DNA of 64,000 bases, taken from contig CANTFL010001387.1 of the NCBI GenBank assembly GCA_947650285.1, positions 124,001-188,000 of the forward strand, read 5' to 3'. Both the position numbers and the translations under genes were made by a program. How positions within the stretch are numbered: position 1 is the stretch's first letter; each line of letters opens with the position of its first letter. Below, piece after piece: positions 56,484-64,000 of this stretch. Source of the DNA: Hyaloperonospora brassicae. Its lineage: Eukaryota; Oomycota; Peronosporomycetes; Peronosporales; Peronosporaceae. The notes beneath the pieces are model-generated. The model saw nothing but the letters and a program-made list of their open reading frames with translations. It made no database searches and had not been told where the DNA came from.

Positions 56484-58105
56484 GCTCGATCGAACGCGAA
56501 GATCTTGAGCGGCGCTGGATGGCGCACTTGACACCTCCATCTGTACGACGCGGAGACCACCTCACCCACGTTGAAGATAGCGAGTGACGTCACTACTGTA
56601 GTGAGTGAGCCACGTTGGCTGTCAACGTGCTGCCACACGAAAAGCAGTCGCCAACCTTTGAAATGTGTGGCCACTTCAACAAGAAACAAAGGCAACCATA
56701 CCGACTCGCAGATTGTATCGATCAGTTGAAGCCACTTGGAGAGCCAGTTCCCTCGCTCTGTATCCCGAGCAGACAGGACACGCTTTCGACAAGTGTACTG
56801 GAGCAGTAAAATGCCAGGGGGCCACTGTACTGAAGCAGCAAATGGGAGCGTACCGCGTGTACGTCCAGTCGGGTTAGGTGGTACCAGGTATGGCGTTACG
56901 CGCACCCTATGCAACTGCTTTTTGGCTCAGTGCTCTGCACGGACGAGCAAAGGTGTGTGGGGCGCCTGAACCGCCATGCAAAGCGATCCTTTACCCGATT
57001 GCTTCGCGTTTCTCAACGTTTACCGTGTTGCAGTTGATTGTAAGTTGAACTCGCGCGACGTTGAAGTTACACGGAATGCCGTGCCCCAGACGATGTGGCG
57101 ATATATCGCTTGAACCTGAAACTGTCTGCTACATTCACGCTGTGTGTACACGCGCACGTGTCACAGATGACACACGCGTACCCTGGCGCAAGCATCAGGA
57201 TGCGCTTCTCCTTTCGATCGACTGTGGAGGAGTTTCATGATCGTCTATTTACATGTTAAGATGTGCAAGATGTTCCTTTCGATCGACTGTCCCACGAGCT
57301 CGTTGAGCGGGCCCTTTCGACTCGTGGCTACTACTGTCTATTCACGAGCTTCGTTCCATGTGCAATGCCGACGCTGTAGACACTTTTGCGACGACAAGAC
57401 ATTCGCGTCGTCTACTCGTCACGCGCAACGAAACTACCGTCGAGACTGAACGAGCCAATCAAAGAAGTTTCGCGCCAAAGGCATTGCCGTCGCCCCAACA
57501 TGTCGCCGCTTACCGCAACGCTATAGGCCACGGCCACAGTGGGGCCATTGCGACCGCGAAGCCGCCATCCATCCGTCAGCGCAAATCCCTCCCTCAAGCC
57601 CCCCCCCAGGGTCTCGCTCTATCGCTCTCTTTCAGTGTATCATCGCCCTTTCCCAGGGCTCAACCTGGGAGAGTGATGGACACGTGATCTCATCTATACG
57701 GATACCTGTCGACAGGTGTCTCAGATATTCCAGCTGTCCTCAGCTCGGAAACAACAGGTCCGAGTACAAAAACAGTGTGACAGAGAAACGCTCGACTCGG
57801 ACGCCGAGTAGTGTTGCTTTTGCCAGGGGAAACGCGAACGAAGCGTGCCCCGCCTTCGTCTTTTATATCGGCAACTTCCGCTGCAACTTCCGCAGCAGCT
57901 GGTGGGACGTTTCATTTCCGTTTCGACACACTTGCCCCTCCATCCCTTGCTTCCTCGCTCGGTTGCCGTCTGCGGTCTGCGGCTACTGCTACTGCTACTT
58001 CAACTGCTGCTATTGCTACTTCGTTGCCATCACTCGGCTTTCTGCTTTCGAGACCGCCCTCTTCTCCTCATTTCCGCATTTCGTCGCGAGGCAGTAGACG
58101 CCGCT
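56484..58105. other. Intergenic region, nothing recognised
   Basis: 1.6 kb without a convincing frame or motif. Contains the 3' flank of cyclin C and the 5' flank of the PX gene, including CTGCTACT repeats just upstream of its ATG (near 57985). Confidence 0.5.
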
Positions 58106-59290
58106 ATGGTCATGCAGAGCCTCTTGACGACGCCCGCGCCACAGCGCGTGCTGCACACGACGATCGCCCACGTCGCCAAGCCAACGGCCTCGGACGCCCA
58201 CACGTACACGCAGTTCCTCGTGCGCGTGTCGGACGAGCGCTCGCCGGGTCTCCATTGGGCCGTCTACCGCCGCTACTCGGAGTTCCGCAACCTGAAGCTC
58301 GCGCTCGAGGACGCGATCGCCAATCGCGACATGTGCGCCCACTGCGCCATCATGTCGACGCGCACGTGCTTTGTGCTGTTCCCCCATCGGCGACTGTTTG
58401 GCAACATGCGCGCCAAGACACTCGAAAGGCGGCGCGTGGGGCTCACGGACTTCCTCGACGGCGTGACGAAACACGCGCGGACGTGTCGCGAGAGCATGAC
58501 GTGTCAGACGCGGGCGCTGATGGACAAGTTCCTCATGGTGAACGACATGCGCTACACGTACTTGAACGTGGACATGGCAGCCGAGGCCGAGCCAAGCGCA
58601 AAAGCTGCTGGCGACAAGGAGCAGACGGTGATGGCGATGACGAAGAGGAAGCAGGAGACGAGACAGTCGATGGGTGGCGTCCAGCGGGGTCGGCCGTCGT
58701 CTACAGTAGGCCGCATGGACGCGCACGACCGGGACGAGGCCTTGCGTAGCTGCTCGGAAGCGTGGACACCCACTAGTGACGAGCGCGTAGCTGGTCCGAC
58801 GGTAGATCAGTCTCGGGTCGAAGACACGGGCAGCGTAGTGGACACGTGGGGTCCAGACGAGCAGGACCACCAGCTGCGAGGGGGTCCAGCCGTGAAGCGT
58901 TGTGCTACCACGCCGACTGCTCTTCGACCTGGTCGAAACGTCCAGCGTTCGTACACACGATGCACTGCGGCGGCGCCGACAGCGCGTCAGAGTCTCACGT
59001 CGGGATGGGAACGAGCGACGTCCGCTCAGCAGACGAGCTCGTCCGCGTGCCGTCACTCGGACCCTGGCGTTGCTCTGCATGAGCTATTGAACTTTACACG
59101 CGGTAGTTTCTCGAGAGGCGGACGTCCGCATCGTGCCGAGAGCCGCCTGCGCTTGCGAAAGGTGCACTTGTCGTCAGCGGCCAAGCGCGTGAAGAAGCTC
59201 GAAGAGGCTGAAGCGCGCTTTTGTGTGCCAACGCAGACGCGACAGCCCAGACGTCCGCCGCAGCTCGCGTCTATCACTGAGGAGGTCTAG
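58106..59290 (+). CDS. PX-domain protein (phosphoinositide binding)
   Basis: 394 aa, single exon; ATG at 58106 (next ATG 58112). PX domain at about 12-150: HVAKPT...YTQFLVRVSDE, then the YRRYSEFRNLKLALED core whose Arg-Arg-Tyr is the phosphoinositide-binding signature, and LERRRVGLTDFL. A Cys-rich stretch (CAHCAIMSTRTC) replaces the usual Pro-rich loop. The remaining 240 residues are low-complexity, Ser/Thr/Arg-rich, with a short basic helix near the end (AAKRVKKLEEAEARF). Probably a peripheral endosomal protein; no BAR domain seen. Confidence 0.85.
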   Translation: MVMQSLLTTPAPQRVLHTTIAHVAKPTASDAHTYTQFLVRVSDERSPGLHWAVYRRYSEFRNLKLALEDAIANRDMCAHCAIMSTRTCFVLFPHRRLFGNMRAKTLERRRVGLTDFLDGVTKHARTCRESMTCQTRALMDKFLMVNDMRYTYLNVDMAAEAEPSAKAAGDKEQTVMAMTKRKQETRQSMGGVQRGRPSSTVGRMDAHDRDEALRSCSEAWTPTSDERVAGPTVDQSRVEDTGSVVDTWGPDEQDHQLRGGPAVKRCATTPTALRPGRNVQRSYTRCTAAAPTARQSLTSGWERATSAQQTSSSACRHSDPGVALHELLNFTRGSFSRGGRPHRAESRLRLRKVHLSSAAKRVKKLEEAEARFCVPTQTRQPRRPPQLASITEEV

Positions 59291-59827
59291 CGTCCTGAGC
59301 GCGTCTCTCTCCCTTCAGCCAAGCGCCGCCGGAACGGAAGGCGATGCTTGACGTGTACAGTTTTTCCTCTCTTTTTGCAACATAACTTAGAACGTCGATC
59401 TTATGCTGGGCACGACGCTTTGTTTGCCCTCGTCGTGAAGGTGTGTAGTGCTTTTGCTAACGATGTGCTGTGGTGTCACGGTCAGGTCAGGTCAGGTCAC
59501 TCGGTTCCTATGCAGACACAACTGAGGTCCTTTTCGTCGTTGCCGTGGACAAACTCAATTGGAAAACCCACCACTCGGACGGTTTCCTCTCGTGTAGAAG
59601 CTGTTGGTTGGATTTCTAGATGCTACAAGGCGTGTGGACACACGAGCGCGGGGGGACTGCAGTATCTGCTCGTCATCAGCTTCCTCCATCACGTCTTGTG
59701 CCAAGATATGGCATCGCGCGACGCGTCTCTCCACTCGAACAAACTCAGCAACTTTTCTGACGGGGGTACACACGCGCAATCCGGGCCGCCATACATACCC
59801 CTTTTACCGCTACCGTATCGCGGCCAC
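59291..59827. other. Convergent 3' flanks of PX and transporter genes
   Basis: No gene recognised. A long plus frame crossing this region into 60976 is antisense to the transporter and is not supported. Confidence 0.5.
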
Positions 59828-61937
59828 TTATCCCGTAATCACGCGCACACCGCCGAGCGCGGCGATGGTATGGGCAAAGTCGTAGTTCGGCTGCTTGATA
59901 AACATGAGGTTCTTGGGCTGGCTGTACTTGCGGGAGACCCACTCGACCATCGCGGGTCCAAACGAGCCTTCGACGCTCAGGAAGTTGAGCTTAATCTTCA
60001 GGTACACGTGGTCAAACATGGACACGGTCTCCTTGAAGCCCTCGGGCACGTCCGTTCCGCGCGCGTGGCAGTGCACGATAAACAGCGTGTGCGTCTGCTC
60101 GTTCGTGCGCACGTACAGAATGGCTTTGTTGATGACGTTGAGGCTCGGGGTCTTGCAGAAGAAGAACACGGCCGGTTCGTTGATCACGCGGATGAACCGC
60201 GCGATCGTCTGGCCGCCACGCGCCCCCGTTCGCAACGAGTGCGTCTCTCCTTCGCTGTTGTTGCGCTGCGAGGGGCAGAGCCGACGCATGCAGTAGAGGC
60301 ACATGCGCAGCAAAAACGTGCGCTCGAACATGATGTACACAAGTGCCAGCACGGCGATAAAGTACAGCGAGAAGTACGTGAGGATCGTGGGGTCGCCGAG
60401 CAAGTTGCCCATGAACGTGGTCATCACCATCGACACGCCCAAGATGCAGCTCCACCAGGGCGCGATCACTGTGCGCGGGATCTCCGCGCGCTTGAACTTG
60501 AGCAGCATGCAGCCAATGCCAAACAGCGTCATGAGGCCCAGGAAGGCGTACGTGTAGACACCCGAGAGAGTTGCGGTGTCCCCGTGCAAGATCAGCACGA
60601 GACTGGTGGCCACGAGGAAGTACCCGATGATGATAAAGTGGTTCGTGCCGCGCGCCTTGTTCACGTGCAGCAAAAAGTCGGGCAGCACGCGGTCGCTGGC
60701 CAGTCGACGCGTGAGGCCGACAACGCCAACGTACGCAGTCAACACTGCACCCGACAACACGATGAACGCATCGAGCGCGACCACCATCTGCATCTTCTCG
60801 CCTGCGACTTTCAGCCCCATTTCAGCCAAGACAGTGTCCTTCTTGTCGACGATCCCCCCGGGGCCATACAGTGGCAACACGCCAAGGGACAGCAGAGCGA
60901 TCATCGGGTTGAAGATCGCCACACCCCACCACATGTTCTAGCCATCACGATCCGAGCAGACAGACACAATGAGTAAGTCATGAAACCAACGAGTGGCGTC
61001 AATCACACACAAGTTTGCGCACACAACGTACCCGCAGGGTCTTTGGGAAGACACCATCAGCCTGCTCTTCGACAAATTGCGACGACGACTCGAAGCCAGA
61101 GATCCCGAGCATCGCAGACGACGTGCCAAAGAAGATCGCAGTGAGGAAGTTCCCCGACATGGTTTCGCCCGCGAGGTTAATGTCCGGGAAGCCCGTGGCA
61201 AAGTTTGCTTGTAGCGTGCGGAAGTCGTCCTTCACGACGTACGCCATCGACAGGAGACAGAGCACTGCTAACGTCGTAGCATGGGCGATGAAGATCACGA
61301 GCGCCACGACGGCACTTTCCGTGATGCCAACGAGACTCAGCAGTGCAAAGAGAAGGAGCAGTCCAATAGTAGCCGGCACGACCTCCATCGACAGCACGTG
61401 CGACGTCAAGTAGTTGCACGCCGATGTGCCCGAGACCACACCCGTTGCAATGTACGACAAGAGCGCGAGCGACGCGGCCATTGCGGCCACGCGCTTGGAC
61501 GTGGTGTTCAGCAGCACATTGTACGAGCCTCCGTTGAGCGGCACCGCGTTCAGCACTTCGCCGTAGATGAACCGGTAGAGGTACAGGATACCGGCGACAA
61601 TGGCCAGAGCGACTGGCGCTAGTTTCCCCGCCTTGGACGCCACAAGGCCCGAGACGTACAGACAGCTCGACAAGATGTCGTTCCCGCAGATGGCAGTCGC
61701 GAGCCACTCGGAGAGCTTCGGGTGGTCCATCGACAGCTGCGCTTGGATCTCGTTCAACTCGCTCTCGCTTGCGACTGTTGACGCGTTGTCGCCCCATCCA
61801 GGGAACTCCCATCCCTTGAGGGCGTTTGTGTGCTTGTTCACGTGGAGCATCAGCGGACTGAGCGGTGGCGTCTTGGCGCCAATGCCGAGTCGCGCGTGGC
61901 TCGGGACGGCTCCGTAGCGCTGGTTCTTGTCCGCCAT
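59828..61937 (-). CDS. APC-superfamily amino-acid transporter
   Basis: Multi-pass plasma-membrane or vacuolar permease of the amino acid-polyamine-organocation type. Exons 61937-61032 and 60937-59828 (2016 nt, 671 aa); intron of 94 bp (GTACGT..TAG). Seen: cytosolic N-terminus (MADKNQRYGAVPSH), first helix region with AICGNDILSSCLYVSG, then IYGEVLNAVPLNGGSYNVLLNTTSKRVA (the PLNGGSY loop is typical of APC carriers), at least ten further hydrophobic helices, and ASDRVLPDFLLHVN, another APC loop motif. The soluble C-terminal third (HTLFIVHCHARGTDVPEGF) is long for a simple permease. Substrate not predictable. ATG at 61937 gives the expected N-terminus. Confidence 0.88.
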
Positions 61938-62820
61938 AGCTGAAGGAGCTCGAGGGACGTGTTGGATTGAACGAGGAGAGGGGCGGACGGGGAGGAGCGC
62001 CGGCGGTCGCTTCCGAGGGGGCCAAAAGACTGCAAGTGGTGATGGAAAAGATTTGTTGGATCGGCTGAGTTTGGTACGACTGCTATCAGGAGCACGTGCG
62101 GTGTGTAGCTCCTCGTGTGGAGGACTACAGTCTACTTCGTGCCCACTTTTTCCGAGCTGGATTGGTACTTTTTTTGACTCCAGTGGACAGGAGGGCGGAG
62201 GTGTGGATAGGATGGTGACTGGAGTGTGCGGTTTGTTCGCTGGAGCCTGACCAGTAAGTATTGTGGAACCAGTCGAGTCCAGCGTGGCACGACACGAGCC
62301 TTCCTCGTTCTTCGCTATGAGTGACGCAGCGAGCACTCGGAAGCAAGTCTCGCGTGGATTTGGACGCTCGAGCAGTAGAAAGATGTCGTGAGGTCCGGTC
62401 GATTGAGGACAAGGGAGAAGCAACGCTCGTGACGAGGGGTTGCTACGAATCGGTGCGAATCGTGCTTGCGGATCGTCTCGTCCTGCAACTTTCCAGTGAA
62501 TTGTGGTGCAAGTGGCCTCGTGCATTGGCGTATCTGGGTCGACTGGACAAGCGACACGACTTGTCAAAGGCAGCGCTGACGAGTCTGCGCGACAATCGAC
62601 TTTCGCTTTACTTGCTCTCTCACGCACGCACACCGAGAGAAGAACCGATCGGTGCGAGTTTGGGTGCGATCAGCTCACCAGCCACATCTGTGTTGGGTCT
62701 GATCAGATAGACGAGCATGTCCGGACACTGATCCCTGAGACATCCCATACAGGAGGCGCGTAAACATAGCAGGCCACTACTGCGACGCCGGTCCGCCCTT
62801 TCTTTCTGAGCCCGAACCTA
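61938..62820. other. Upstream region of the transporter gene
   Basis: The minus reading frame stays open upstream to 62633 but has no family similarity there; treated as 5' leader. A plus frame (62321-62710) is not supported. Confidence 0.4.
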
Positions 62821-63502
62821 ATGACTAAAGTGGACGTTTCGACGCATAGACGTGTCATGAAGACGTGGTAAGTACGCGGCATCATCTGCTCCTTGTGTCT
62901 GAATCCATTCGTCACGATCGCTTTCTCCTTCTTACGCTCATGACCTATGTGTGTCCACCAGGTATACATAACAAAGTCGGAGGCAATGATGCAGTACAAG
63001 TTGGCGATTGTTCAGCCAGACATCGATATCGATGCATGTCCGACCTCATGACGAGCGAGGACTTCCGGCGGGGCCAGAGCGTGATCGTTCCACGTACTGT
63101 CCACGACAGGCGATCACCGCACATCGATCCCTCTTGCTCGAGCTTTGTTGCAAGTAGCTTCTGCTGGTCTTGGCATTGCATGATCGTGTCAAGTCCGTGA
63201 GGACAGTCTATGCATCACGTCGAATCGGTCATGAGTGGCCTGGTCTGTCAAACATGATAGACCAGGTCATACGCGAATCAGGGGCACGACGTACGCGTTT
63301 TGACAAGCTCTGCACTCAGTTTGACCACATGTTGTACTGAATGGAGACCTTTAGCTTGTCAGAGCACCGCTGGCGCTGCGAACCTGCCTGCATGGCTGAG
63401 ACGGATGCACACTTCTACTTGAGCAACGGCGGACGGGTGACGAACGTGGACGAACCAGCTAAGTACTTTTGCCGGAACGACTTTGGCGGCAAGAAGACCT
63501 AA
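62821..63502 (+). pseudogene. Possible unidentified gene or remnant
   Basis: ATG 62821 starts a short exon-like frame (MTKVDVSTHRRVMKT) ending at a good donor GTAAGT (62868). Downstream frames do not join cleanly to it. A separate frame at 63341-63502 (METFSLSEHRWRCEP...FCRNDFGGKKT) is coding-like but not recognised. Probably decayed or wrongly joined. Confidence 0.25.
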
Positions 63503-64000
63503 AGGTCATTCAGCTGCTTCACGTTCGCACGCAAAAGGTCTTCGTCTGCACCAGAAAACTGCAACGCAACAACGATGCAAAGTAAGACAAGAGTTTGCAT
63601 GACCACGCGCACTTTCACCATCGTGTACCGAGAGCGACTGCTGGAACTTGCCATCCTTGAAGCAGAAGAACGTCGGCATCGACTACACGTGGACGACATC
63701 AAACACCCACGATCAGTAGTCTACCAGACAGCCCACACTCATCCTATACCACCGAAACAGTGCCACTGACGCGCACGCCAGCCTTGGAAGTAGTCTCATT
63801 GAGCTCGTCGACGTCCAGTTTAGCAAAGTCAATGTCTTTGTACTTGGCACTGCGTAGCCACGAACAGCTTTCCCGTTAAACCCTTGTCCACAATGCAATG
63901 CATTGTACACAATGTATCACGTGGGTTCGCCCACCTTAGCTCATCATAGACAGGACCAATCATCTTGCACGGCGGGCACCACTTGGCTGTGAAGTACACG
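63499..64000 (-). CDS. Thioredoxin-domain protein, 3' part (runs off right edge)
   Basis: Disulfide oxidoreductase fold. Exons from the right edge: 64000-63935, 63849-63771, 63682-63629, 63558-63499, with introns of 85, 88 and 70 bp, all GT-AG and phase-consistent. Seen: FTAKWCPPCKMIGPVYDEL (active site WCPPC rather than the usual WCGPC), AKYKDIDFAKLDVDELNETT, GVRSMPTFFCFKDGKF (with the cis-Pro after Met), and FSGADEDLLRANVKQLNDL at the C-terminus. The N-terminal part lies outside, so it may be a single-domain thioredoxin or the end of a larger protein. Confidence 0.88.

Noticed and set aside
57845..58105. N-terminal extension of the PX protein rich in Leu
   Set aside because: No ATG in frame, and it is a translation of the CTGCTACT repeat; ATG 58106 fits better.
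59348..60976. 542-codon open frame on the plus strand
   Set aside because: It is antisense to the well-supported transporter; composition is His/Arg/Asp-rich as expected for the complement of a membrane-protein gene, and no motif is visible.
1..64000. tRNA, rRNA genes and CRISPR arrays
   Set aside because: None seen on reading either strand.

Overview
The window reads as nuclear DNA of an oomycete, probably Peronosporales (this is inference; no species is assigned). The host genes are eukaryotic, compact and often head-to-head, with introns of about 50-160 bp. They are separated by chromodomain Ty3/gypsy LTR retrotransposons and a decayed LINE.

Host genes, left edge (1-3687): a DHHC palmitoyltransferase (minus strand, runs off the left edge) diverges from an ANKZF1/Vms1 ribosome-quality-control gene. 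Next is the 3' part of an unidentified gene that is split by a retrotransposon.

Repeat block (3688-44540): four gypsy elements, called A-D here. A (3688-11676, plus) and B (13422-21191, minus) are full-length with perfect 5-bp target duplications but broken gag-pol. C (28653-44540, minus) is old and degenerate. D (28850-36535, plus) is nested inside the left LTR of C; it has identical LTRs and intact genes, so it is young. Between B and C lie a LINE remnant (about 21200-26350, minus) and a decayed RluA-type pseudouridine synthase gene. All four gypsy copies share two unusual features. First, gag and pol are linked by a canonical -1 frameshift signal (AAAAAAC or AAAAAAU plus a covarying hairpin). 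Second, each carries a long ORF on the opposite strand between pol and the 3' LTR. That antisense ORF encodes a related protein family in all copies (W/F-rich core, Cys cluster, Arg/Ser-rich or acidic region, C-terminal coiled coil) and overprints the pol chromodomain. This antisense accessory gene is the best candidate for a new system in the window.

Host genes, right part (44541-64000): ER chaperone GRP94 (plus, KDEL), a dienelactone-hydrolase-like protein (minus), SEC62 (plus), a purple acid phosphatase (minus), cyclin C (plus, seven exons), a PX-domain protein (plus), an APC-type amino-acid transporter (minus), and a thioredoxin-domain gene (minus, runs off the right edge). GRP94, SEC62 and the secreted phosphatase all concern the secretory pathway. 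Cyclin C belongs to the Mediator kinase module.

All coordinates of spliced genes come from reading frames and GT-AG junctions by eye. Total CDS lengths are divisible by three where stated.
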